The notes below the pieces were generated by a model, which was not told where the DNA came from, searched no databases, and saw only the letters and a program-made list of their open reading frames with translations. The translations under genes and the position numbers were made by a program. Shown here piece after piece: positions 36,285-45,300 of a stretch of 64,000 nt of DNA (its first letter is position 1; each line of letters opens with the position of its first letter). Source of the DNA: Belliella pelovolcani (GTDB taxonomy: Bacteria > Bacteroidota > Bacteroidia > Cytophagales > Cyclobacteriaceae); NCBI RefSeq assembly GCF_900156785.1, contig NZ_FTOP01000013.1, positions 1 through 64,000 of the forward strand, in the 5' to 3' direction.

Positions 36285-36632
36285 GGAGTAAATTTAAGTT
36301 AAAAACTATGCTTTTTCAAGAAGGAGATTCAAGACGAGAGATGCAAGATACAAGAAATTGCTGTATCGGGAATTTTGGAAATCAATCAAATATTAGCTGG
36401 TAGATGGAACACAGATGACGCTGATTGGGCGGATGATAGCGGATAGTTGAAGATAGTCCGACTAATAGGCACTTGAATCCCACTTTCAATCCCTATTCTC
36501 AGGACAAGCCCGTCCAACATTCCAACTTTCCAACCTCAATCAACCAATAACTAATCCCCACAAATCTAACTTTCCAGCTTTAAAACCCCAATCTTCCAAT
36601 CTTCTCAATTTTTCAATCTTCCAATCTTTCCC
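36285..36632. other. Intergenic mosaic of short low-complexity repeats
   Basis: About 350 bp with no gene. From left to right: a purine-rich piece (AGATGCAAGATACAAGAAA, 36339 on), a 9-bp periodic block with GAT at 36414, 36423, 36432 and 36442, and a pyrimidine-rich tail (36510-36635) in which CAATCTTCCAATCTT-like words recur. The string TAACTAATCCC (36547 on) also occurs near 27321. This looks like decayed dispersed intergenic repeats. Confidence 0.5.
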
Positions 36633-38033
36633 TCAAATCCCATCAAAAAGCTCAAAACTCTCCAGATACTCAGGAATGGTGGCATCCCAATCCAGTTCTT
36701 CCTTTAGTTTTCGTTGTAGGCCGATTCTAGCTTCGTCTTCTCCATGGACTAGGAAAGTGACTTTGGGCTTACTTGTAAATCCTTCTACCCAGTCGATCAA
36801 CTCTTCCTGATCAGCATGTGCGGATAGTCCTTCAATGTAAGATATATGAGCTTTGACTGGGATATCTAAGCCATACATCCGTACACTGGTATCACCATCA
36901 ATCAGTTTTCTTCCTCTAGTGCCTTCTGCTTGATAGCCTACGAATATGACCGAATCTTGTTCGTTTGGTAGCCTATTGTATAAGTGATGCATGATGCGGC
37001 CTCCTGTAGCCATGCCACTAGCTGAGATGATGATGGCATCACCTCTTATAGCATTGAGCGAAATGGAGGCTTCTTGGCTTTGGTAATAGTGCAGATTTTT
37101 ATGCTTGAATGGGTTGCAATGATCTTCTTCGAATAATGGTTGTAATCTGTGACATTCCCCAAAAGCCTTATAAAGCTTAGTGACATCTATCGCCATGGGG
37201 CTGTCTACATAGATGGGAATATCTGGAATTTTTCCTTTCTGCTGCAAGCGGTGCAAGTAGTAGAGCATCATCTGAGTTCTACCCACAGCAAATGCTGGTA
37301 TCAATGCCACCCCACCTCTTCGATAGGCCTCTCGAATTGCCCTACCCAATTCTTCTTCAGGGTTTTTGATTTTGGAAACTCGGTCTCCATAAGTTGATTC
37401 TAAAAAGAGTATGTCTGCAAATGGAAGTCTTGCAGGAGGATTCAGAATAGGATCATGATACCTTCCCAAATCTCCCGAGAAAACGATTTTTTTGACCTGT
37501 TGTGCTCCATTAACTTTCAATTTGACAATAGCAGCACCTAGAATATGGCCTGCATTGTAAAAAGCAAAGTTGAATTCAGGATACTCAGACTGCTCTTTTT
37601 CGAAATCGGCCCCCTTGAGGAGTGGAAAGACTCTCTCTGCATCCTCGATGGTGTAGAGGGGCAGAGGTTTCTCGTGCTTAGAGTAGCCTTTTTTCTGCGC
37701 ATAAGCCGCTTCTTCTTCTTGGAGCTTCGCAGCATCGAGTAAGAGGATTTTGATAAGTTCCAATGTGGCTTCCGTTCCATAGATGGGGCCTTTGAAACCC
37801 TCCTTGACGAGTTTGGGTAAGTAGCCACTGTGGTCAATATGAGCATGTGTCAAGATGACCATGTCTATTTCAGATGGGGAAATGGGGAAAGCCTCCCAGT
37901 TTCTCTTACGATAATCCTTGAGCCCTTGAAACAATCCACAGTCGACAAGTACTTTGAGGTGATTGATTTCGAGTAAATACCTTGATCCTGTCACTGTACC
38001 AGCTCCACCCAAAAACTTAACTTTTACCTTCAT
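36633..38033 (-). CDS. MBL-fold beta-CASP exonuclease/RNA-processing protein
   Basis: A 466-residue metallo-beta-lactamase with beta-CASP and RMMBL domains, as in archaeal CPSF-like and bacterial RNase J-type nucleases. Motifs: HAHIDHSG (two zinc ions), GHILGAA, SGDLGR, LESTYGDR, then in the beta-CASP part SPMAIDVT, ASGMATGGRIMHH and LSAHADQEELIDWV, VHGE. Size matches the YSH1/CPSF subfamily rather than RNase J (about 550). It likely processes or degrades RNA. It stands alone between two intergenic regions. Confidence 0.9.
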   Translation of the reverse strand: MKVKVKFLGGAGTVTGSRYLLEINHLKVLVDCGLFQGLKDYRKRNWEAFPISPSEIDMVILTHAHIDHSGYLPKLVKEGFKGPIYGTEATLELIKILLLDAAKLQEEEAAYAQKKGYSKHEKPLPLYTIEDAERVFPLLKGADFEKEQSEYPEFNFAFYNAGHILGAAIVKLKVNGAQQVKKIVFSGDLGRYHDPILNPPARLPFADILFLESTYGDRVSKIKNPEEELGRAIREAYRRGGVALIPAFAVGRTQMMLYYLHRLQQKGKIPDIPIYVDSPMAIDVTKLYKAFGECHRLQPLFEEDHCNPFKHKNLHYYQSQEASISLNAIRGDAIIISASGMATGGRIMHHLYNRLPNEQDSVIFVGYQAEGTRGRKLIDGDTSVRMYGLDIPVKAHISYIEGLSAHADQEELIDWVEGFTSKPKVTFLVHGEDEARIGLQRKLKEELDWDATIPEYLESFELFDGI

Positions 38034-38138
38034 GATGATTTGTTTGATGCTTACTACCTAAAGATAAGGTAAAATAGGTAGATTGGTGTATAATTTTTTT
38101 AAACCCAAATGATCTCTTTTATTAGAAGTAAATCTTAA
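38034..38138. other. Intergenic, nothing recognisable
   Basis: AT-rich region between the beta-CASP gene start and the start-less remnant. No in-frame initiation codon for the following frame is found here; TAA at 38136-38138 closes it. Confidence 0.5.
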
Positions 38139-38477
38139 GCCCAAAAGAAACTTATTTACACATTATTTCAATTATATTTTCACTATAGTGGCTGCCCAGG
38201 ATGTATTGATGCAGGTTTTGATTTTGCACAAAAACAACTTGATAAAGAATGCATTACTATTGTACTGACGAAAATTTCTAATCTTCGAAACCTGAAAATC
38301 AAATTTGGATATGAAAGTGTAGCTTCAAAAAATGTTTTCCTTGATACATTGGGGCTCTTTGAAGAAAAAGTAGCAGGTTATCCTAGGTTATTCAAATCGA
38401 ATGAAATTCTTGATCTCGATAACTCTAATTTGAGAAAATACAAGGAATTGGAGCAGATTTTATCTGAATGTGAATAG
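38139..38477 (+). pseudogene. Start-less thioredoxin-like CPGC remnant
   Basis: An open frame of 112 codons from just after TAA 38136-38138 to TAG 38475-38477, with no ATG, GTG or TTG near its beginning. The product reads as real protein: hydrophobic LIYTLFQLYFHYSG, then CPGC (38193-38204), a thioredoxin-like redox pair, then a soluble segment with GYPRLF, where the Pro is placed like the cis-Pro of the fold. A hairpin follows the stop codon. I read it as the C-terminal part of a redox protein that lost its start; the codon at 38145 is AAG where ATG would fit. Initiation at a rare codon, or a sequencing error, are alternatives. Confidence 0.5.
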
Positions 38478-38492
38478 GGGAGCAGAAAGTCA

Positions 38493-38531
38493 AATTCCCC
38501 CAGCACTTTATTTAAAAGTACTGGGGGAATT
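38493..38531. terminator. Hairpin after the CPGC remnant
   Basis: AATTCCCCCAG pairs with CTGGGGGAATT, and ACTTT with AAAGT inside, separated by one mismatch. The long GC core suggests a terminator for the remnant, the pspC gene, or both, though T tracts are short. Confidence 0.6.
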
Positions 38532-38616
38532 CTTCATCATATTATCTGCTTTTCAAGAAGACCAAACCTCATAACTTTTTCAATTGTATTTCCTACCCAT
38601 TTCTATCTTTCAAGAC

Positions 38617-40533
38617 TTATTTCATAAAGTAGGCTCCACTAAACTTCACTCTAGACAAAGAGTCTGATTTGCTTTGCTTGTGTTCTGAGCGACAGTTCAG
38701 ACAGAGCAGCCCATCTTCATTGAAAACCCAGTGATTTTGTAAATTCACATCTCTGATTTTATAGCCATTTTTACCCAAAGTAGATCTGATAATTGGAATG
38801 GTACTTTTGTCCAAAACAAAAACCTGATCGTAAGGAATCTCTAAAATCAAGTCCAATTCCTGTACCCTGAATTTGCCCATGCTGCTCAGGTCTACGGACC
38901 TATCCAATACCAACATGCTATCTACCAGTGTGTAAGAGTAAGGAATAGCTTGAGCATTAGCTATGGCGTCATCATAATTTTTTCCTCTGGCTTTGAATTC
39001 TTGGATTAGGGTAGTTTTGCCGCTATCCTTGCCAGCTATTTTTAAGGATACGTTTTGTTTGATATTGATTTTGGCAGTATTCTCTGCTGCCGAGATTACC
39101 AATGTTTGCTTAGTAAGGTCTAGCTCCTCCATTAGCGTATGTGTTCCCTCTGATTTGAACTGATTGATGACCGATGGGATCTGGAAAGCACAGATTCCCA
39201 AACTCAAAAGCCAAATTCCAAAGGCAATAAAGCCACTTTTTGCATCCAAAACACTTCTTTTGACCCAGACGCTAATGGCTAGAATAATCAAGATTAGTCC
39301 AGGGATCAAGATGACCAAAGAAGCTGCTATCGCCAGCCATTCTGATACGATTTCACTGATCCAAGCTGTAGGGAGCTGTGCACCGTCAAAGAGGTAATAC
39401 TCTTGAGTTGGAACCAAGTTGAAATAAACAGCCAGTACGGCAATGGGAGCAATGGTGATAGCCAATCCAATAGCGAAGATAATCAACCCAAAGACGACTC
39501 TAATAATGGTCAACAGTACCAAGCCAAGTGGTCCTAGGGCTTTACCAAGATTATTGATGATCATTCCCAACAATCGAAAAGGAGCCAATATTACCTTTTT
39601 GAAGGTGCTCTCTTCTTTTTCCATGATAGGGTTTAGATTTTCTCTAATGGTCGACTCGATATTGTCTAGGGTGATGGCGCCACCTTTCATTTGGATTCGC
39701 TCAGTGATGGATTTGGCCATTGGAGTGATGATCCAGAGAATCAAATAAATCACTAATCCAGATCCACCAGCGAAGATCAATGCTATGAATATCAACCTTG
39801 CCCACAATACTTCTATGCCAAAGTATGCAGCTAAGCCACTTGCAACTCCACCCAAAGTCCTATCATCTGGATTCCTGTAGAGTTTTTTGACTTGCTTGCT
39901 CTCAGGGTCTTCATGTGATACTGGAAGCATCACCCACAATACGATGTATGCAATCAAGGCAAAGAATCCCAAGGAAAGAGAGAAGTTAAAATTCCATGGG
40001 AAGGTTTCAAACTTGGCTCCTCCAAGCTTTAAGTTGCCACTAAATAGCAGAAGAATAGCGATCAGTCTTGTCCACAGAGGGTCGATAGAAAAATAATGTG
40101 CAAATCCCGCACAAACGCCACCGAGGATTTTCCCTTTTTCCATGCGCATGAGCTTTTTGTAGCCCCCTGCACTGGCATCTTGGGGAGGAGTGATGTATTT
40201 ATAGAAATCATTCTCCTTATTGGACGCTTCTTGGTTTTCGATAGTATCAGTTTGTGTTTCCTCTTCCTCTATGGCCTTAAAGTCAGCGATAGTTCCCATT
40301 TTTTCTATCAGATGACTGACATCTTCTGCAGTGATCACTTGCTTGTTATTCTTGAGTTTGCTCAAGAAAATTTCAGCGATTCTGTTTTCTATATCTGAGA
40401 TGATCTCTTGATTGTCTTCATAGTGAGAAAAGTGCTTGTTGATAGCTTCCAAGTACTTTTTCAAAGTAGCGTATCCATCTTCTTCTATATGAAATAGGAT
40501 GCCGCTGATATTGATACTTATGGTCTTTTTCAT
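38617..40533 (-). CDS. PspC-domain envelope-stress membrane protein
   Basis: A 638-residue inner-membrane protein with an N-terminal cytosolic acidic region (about 1-115), two PspC domains (about 125-200, MRMEKGKILGGVCAGFAHYFSIDPLW; and about 210-280, RNPDDRTLGGVASGLAAYFGIEVLW), further TM helices (about 320-450) and a C-terminal beta domain (about 470-638) with a DUF2807-like look. PspC proteins sense or buffer envelope stress. The gene starts 3 bp after the PadR gene, in the common padR-pspC arrangement, so PadR probably represses it. Confidence 0.87.
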   Translation of the reverse strand: MKKTISINISGILFHIEEDGYATLKKYLEAINKHFSHYEDNQEIISDIENRIAEIFLSKLKNNKQVITAEDVSHLIEKMGTIADFKAIEEEETQTDTIENQEASNKENDFYKYITPPQDASAGGYKKLMRMEKGKILGGVCAGFAHYFSIDPLWTRLIAILLLFSGNLKLGGAKFETFPWNFNFSLSLGFFALIAYIVLWVMLPVSHEDPESKQVKKLYRNPDDRTLGGVASGLAAYFGIEVLWARLIFIALIFAGGSGLVIYLILWIITPMAKSITERIQMKGGAITLDNIESTIRENLNPIMEKEESTFKKVILAPFRLLGMIINNLGKALGPLGLVLLTIIRVVFGLIIFAIGLAITIAPIAVLAVYFNLVPTQEYYLFDGAQLPTAWISEIVSEWLAIAASLVILIPGLILIILAISVWVKRSVLDAKSGFIAFGIWLLSLGICAFQIPSVINQFKSEGTHTLMEELDLTKQTLVISAAENTAKINIKQNVSLKIAGKDSGKTTLIQEFKARGKNYDDAIANAQAIPYSYTLVDSMLVLDRSVDLSSMGKFRVQELDLILEIPYDQVFVLDKSTIPIIRSTLGKNGYKIRDVNLQNHWVFNEDGLLCLNCRSEHKQSKSDSLSRVKFSGAYFMK

Positions 40534-40536
40534 GAT

Positions 40537-40866
40537 TTAGCGCTTTGAGGTGATGAATTGGATGGATTGAATTAAGTCTTCCCAAGTTTGATCCAGAGTC
40601 ACTAAGAAGTCTTTTCCTTCTTCGGTGATGGTGTAATATTTTCTTGGTGGTCCCGTCTCTGACTCTTTCCATTGGTAGGATACTAAGCCAGACTTTTTGA
40701 GCCTATTGAGCAGGGGATAAAGTGTGCCCTCCACTACGATCATTTTGGCTGCGGTAAGTTCATCGATCATATCCGAAGCATAGACCTCCCCTCGGGAGAT
40801 GATTTGCAAGATGCAGAACTCCAAGAGGCCTTTCCGCATTTGTATTTGGGTGTTTGAAGCATTCAT
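40537..40866 (-). CDS. PadR family transcriptional regulator
   Basis: A 109-residue winged-helix regulator from ATG 40864-40866 (MNASNTQIQMRKGLLEFCILQII). The PadR core is clear: GEVYASDMIDELTAAKMIVVEGTLYPLLNRLKKSGLVSYQW, then GPPRKYYTITEEGK. An in-frame TTG at 40944 would add 26 unconvincing residues. It is the first gene of a two-gene operon with pspC and probably controls its own promoter. Confidence 0.9.
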   Translation of the reverse strand: MNASNTQIQMRKGLLEFCILQIISRGEVYASDMIDELTAAKMIVVEGTLYPLLNRLKKSGLVSYQWKESETGPPRKYYTITEEGKDFLVTLDQTWEDLIQSIQFITSKR

Positions 40867-41271
40867 ATATGCGTTGTTTTTCTGTTCTAGATTGAGGGTG
40901 GTCGACAGCCTATGTTTAGCTAAGTTGTGATCGCCCTGTGCCAAGAATTAGAGAAAAACTATACCAAAGTTAAATAAGCTACCTTGTTATACCAGTTTCT
41001 AGGCATGACCACAGGAGAAAATTTTTGTATTTGAATGAAAAATATTTCTAAATTTCATTTAAAGGCCATTTTTGAATTTTTTGGGCTGAAAAGATTTTTT
41101 TGTCACTCAAAAGACAAGTTAGCACCTAGCAAATTATATTGTGGTTGAAGCGAACAATTTCTTGTCCGAAACCGAACAGAAAAATCAAAAAAAGACTACT
41201 TTAATTTTTTGAAAATAAGCCAAATACTTCTTTTTTTATGATTACTTTGCAGTTGCGAATTGGGCTATTAC
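40867..41271. other. Divergent intergenic region padR-porV2
   Basis: About 400 bp, AT-rich. TAACTTTG on the minus strand (40965-40972) fits a -7 box for padR with a leader of about 90 nt. TTACTTTG (41242-41249) is close to a -7 box for porV2, but neither has a -33 element at good spacing. No gene or RNA recognised. Confidence 0.5.
40965..40972 (-). promoter_or_regulatory. Candidate -7 box for padR-pspC
   Basis: TAACTTTG on the minus strand matches TAnnTTTG. No -33 TTG is found at 17-23 bases, so this is only a half-promoter match. Confidence 0.3.
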
Positions 41272-42387
41272 ATGGGAGTTTTTAAATATTTTGTGGTCTT
41301 TTTGGTAGGTCTTGGACTGATTGGAAGCAGTCATGCCCAATCTATAGTGCCGAAGTATTCTAATGAATTTATGAATATTGGGATTGGTGCCAGAGCCCTT
41401 GCGATGGGGGGGGCTCAGGTATCCTCGGTCAAAGATGTCACCGCAGCCTACTGGAATCCTGCTGGTTTACTTGGTGTCAAGCACGAGTACGAGTTTTCGC
41501 TGATGCATGCAGAGTACTTTGCAGGTATAGCCAAATACGACTACGCTGGATTTACCACCAATATCCAAGAGGATAACCAGATTGCGATTTCTCTGATCCG
41601 TTTTGGTGTAGACGATATACCCGATACACGATTTCTCTACGATGCGAATGGAGCCTTGAATTACAACAATATTCAATTCTTTAATGCTGCAGATTATGCC
41701 TTGCTTTTATCCTTCGCAAGAGATGTCAGTGATATTTTCAAATTTGGCGTGAATACCAAAATCATTCATAGAAATGTAGGGAAGTTTGCTCACGCCTGGG
41801 GATTTGGTTTGGACCTCGGGGGGATGGTGTTGTTAGATGAATGGAGAGTTGGGGTAATGCTCAGGGATGTGACTTCTACTTTCAATGCTTGGACGCACAA
41901 TGCAGCCATGGTCAGAGAAGTCTATGCACAGACTGAAAATGAAGTTCCTATTAATTCCATCGAACTCACGCTACCCAGAGCGATTTTCAGCGTGACTAGA
42001 GATTTTGAATTGAATGATGATATTCGCTTTCAAGGTGTTTTTGATTTGGATTTTACTTTTGATGGTCAGCGTAATACCATTATAGGTACAAGTATCGTAA
42101 GTGTTGACCCAAGATTGGGTTTAGAGGCTGGCTACAAGAACCTCTTCTTTCTTAGAGCAGGGGGTAGTAATATTCAAAGGATTCAGAATTTTGATGCTAC
42201 ACAATCATTTGCATGGCGACCTAGCTTTGGTTTGGGTGTTTTTCTCAATGAAAGATTCCATATTGATTATGCGCTTTCTGATATAGGCGGGGTGTCGCAG
42301 ACTCCCTATTCGCATATATTCAGTGTCAAAGTAAGTCTAAACCCTCTGGATGAAAAGTTCAGATTGAATAAAGGATGGAGGTATTGA
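41272..42387 (+). CDS. porV2: Type IX secretion protein PorV2 (PorV/LptO family)
   Basis: An outer membrane barrel of about 371 residues from ATG 41272 (MGVFKYFVVFLVGLGLIGSSHAQ signal). The conserved PorV/PorQ opening, EFMNIGIGARALAMGGAQVSSVKDVTAAYWNPAGL, is unmistakable. PorV proteins collect cargo carrying the type IX sorting domain at the outer membrane and hand it to the PorU sortase. Its neighbour is a PorU2-type sortase, hence PorV2. Stop and start overlap by one base (TGATG) with porU2, so the pair is translationally coupled. An in-frame TTG at 41260 is a less likely start. Confidence 0.85.
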   Translation: MGVFKYFVVFLVGLGLIGSSHAQSIVPKYSNEFMNIGIGARALAMGGAQVSSVKDVTAAYWNPAGLLGVKHEYEFSLMHAEYFAGIAKYDYAGFTTNIQEDNQIAISLIRFGVDDIPDTRFLYDANGALNYNNIQFFNAADYALLLSFARDVSDIFKFGVNTKIIHRNVGKFAHAWGFGLDLGGMVLLDEWRVGVMLRDVTSTFNAWTHNAAMVREVYAQTENEVPINSIELTLPRAIFSVTRDFELNDDIRFQGVFDLDFTFDGQRNTIIGTSIVSVDPRLGLEAGYKNLFFLRAGGSNIQRIQNFDATQSFAWRPSFGLGVFLNERFHIDYALSDIGGVSQTPYSHIFSVKVSLNPLDEKFRLNKGWRY

Positions 42388-45300
42388 TGATGAAAAAATT
42401 ATACTTCATAGCATTTTTGATGTTTGCTTTTTGTTCTGTGTTTGCCCAGAACAATTGGATCAATTATGATAATACCTACTATAGAATTCCGACCGTTGAA
42501 GATGGGATTCACAGGATTTCATTTACCACACTTTCTGCCTCTGGTATCAATATATCCAACCTAGACCCAAGGGATATTAGACTTTTTCACAGAGGAGAGG
42601 AAGTTGCAGTTTTTATTCAAGGTGAAAATGACGGGCGATTTGACCAAGGAGACTTTTTGGAGTTTTATGGAAAAAGAAATGATGGTACCCTAGATGCCAA
42701 ATTTTATAAGGACCCTTCGCACGTGGGCAACACCATGTTCAATACCCACAATGATTCTACAGCTTATTTTTTCACTGTAACCCCTGGAATCAGAGGAAAA
42801 AGAATGGCAACGCGACAAGCAGCTGATTCAAATTTGCCTAAGCTCAATAGTTATCGTACTCAAAAAGTAGAAATCTTTTCAGATCAGTATAACCTAGGTC
42901 CAACCTATTTTCCTGGTTCCAGATTATCCGAATTTGAAGAGGGCCAAGGTTGGGTTTCTGCACCAATTGTCAAAGGTACCCCAAGAAACCTTACCTTCAG
43001 TAATTTAGGGAATATTCCAGCCAATCAAACAGCTACTTTAAAGATAGGACTAACTGGAAGGTCTCAAACCCCACATTTGACAGTAATCCGAGTTGGCCCT
43101 AATACGTCTACCCTAAGAGAAGTGGGGTCTTTTGAGTACAACAACTTCCAGGCAATTCATGCGGAGGTGACAGTGCAGTCTTCAGATTTCAATACAGATG
43201 GTAGTTTGGCGATTCAAGTAATTTCAAATGGTGCTGCCAACCCTGATAATACTTCGCTTGCTTATGTGCAGCTTACTTATCCTAAGTTGATAGCGAATAG
43301 AGATTTAAGTAGTGAAATTATCATTACCCCAGCAGAGGAGAGTATACTTGAGTTGAGCGGCTTAGTTTCTGAGTACCTCGCACACGATATCCAAGATCCC
43401 AATAATCCTGTCAGGATTCCTTTAACAAAGGTTGGTAATAATGTAAGCCTAAAATCAGGAGAAGCTGGAAGAACGAGTAAGATTTTCTTTGAAAATCAGC
43501 TCAATGTAAAAGAAGTTAATGTCATGCGGCCAGTGAAGTTTAGAAATTTTCTAGCACAGGCAGCGGATTATATTATCATCACCAATAGAGCCTTGCGTAG
43601 GCCTTCTGCTACTTATGGAGATCCAGTGACGGCCTATGCTGCGCACCGAGCATCATCAGCTGGAGGTAGCTATGATACACTCGTTGTAAATATTGACGAG
43701 CTTTATGATCAGTATACCTTTGGGGAAAAGACTCCTTTGGCGATTTATGAATTTCTGAGGGCATACTATCCTGTACACAGGCCAGATTTTCTTTTTCTTA
43801 TCGGTAGATCTACAGGGATTTTCAGTACTGCTAGGGAAAACGGCGTCAATTATTTTTACAGAAATAGACCCTCGGCCTTTCAATTTCAAGATATGGTACC
43901 TCCAGCTGGGTATCCTTATGCAGACAATAATTTTTCGATAGGACTGGATCCACTCAATCCATTTGTCTCAACTATTCCAATAGGTCGAATTCCTGCCCGT
44001 ACACCCAACCAAGTAGCTGATTATTTAGAAAAGGCCAAGGAGAAAGATGCACTTGGAGTTTCTGAACCTTGGCAAAAAGAAATCATTCATCTCAGCGGAG
44101 GAGTTACTGCTTTTGAGCTAGATAGGTATTTCAACTTCCTCAATGGATTTAAAAACACAGCAGAAGGTCCGTTTTTGGGTGGTAATGTGACAACTTACAG
44201 GAAGCGATCCAATTCCACTGTAGAATTGATTGATATATCTGGAGATGTGAACCGTGGTGTGAGTTTGATTACTTTCTTTGGACATGGAGCTCCTACCGTT
44301 ATTGATATCGAAATAGGCTTTGCCTCTGACCCAACCATGGGATACAACAATCAAGGGAAATATCCCATGCTATTACTCAATGGTTGTGACGCAGGAAATG
44401 CTTTTGGAAATGCTTTTACCTTTGGAGAAGATTGGGTGTTGACGCCAAACAGAGGATCCACCAACTTTATGGCACACGCCAATATTGGCGTAGATATTTA
44501 CTTGAGAAGATATAGTGAGTCCTTTTATGCAAAAGCATTTGCAGATTCTTCAATGATCTATCAGCCGATAGGGACAATTAGAAGAGAAACTGAAAAGTTG
44601 TTCTATCTCAGATATGGTACTTCAGAAGTAAATAGAGCTCACGCTGAACAATTGGTCATGTTGGGAGATCCAGCTATTAGAATGTTCCCAGCCAATAGAC
44701 CTGATTACTCATTGAATGTGGAAGAAGTAAGTTTGAGTAGTTTTGACAATGAACCTTTCAATGCACTTGCTGATTCATTGCAACTATCTGTTGTAGTGAG
44801 AAACTTGGGAAGGGTAGATTTTGATTCCATAGATTTCAGGATAAGTAGGCGCTTGCCTGATGGTACGAATATCACTTATCCATCTAGGATGCTTGCTCCG
44901 ATCAGTAGAAGAGATACGATTAATTTCACTATTCCAAATACAGGCATCCCAGCTTTTGGTGATAATCTATTTACCATAGAAGTCAATAGGAGTAGAGATG
45001 TGGAAGAATTGACCTTTGCCAATAATTCCATCACAACTTCGCAGTTTATCCCATTGAGTGGTACGCTTAATCTACTCCCTTTCAATTTTGGCATCGTCAA
45101 TGAACGCAATGTTGAATTGATCACGCAAATTCCTGGGAAATCTGTGGAAGACCGTACCTTGATCATTCAAATGGATACCGCAGCAGATTTTACTTCTGCA
45201 AGGAGAAGGGAGCGTAGGGTGACCACATCGAATATTTCTAGGTGGAATGTTGATTTATTTGAAAATATAGCAGCAAAGGATTCCATGACTTTCTATTGGA

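Noticed and set aside
36414-36444. Minisatellite or CRISPR-like repeat
   Set aside because: Only three to four degenerate 9-bp units, no spacers of constant length, so not an array.
41208-41249. Promoter for porV2 from TTTG 41208 and TTACTTTG 41242
   Set aside because: The spacer would be 30 bases, too long for the Bacteroidota sigma factor.
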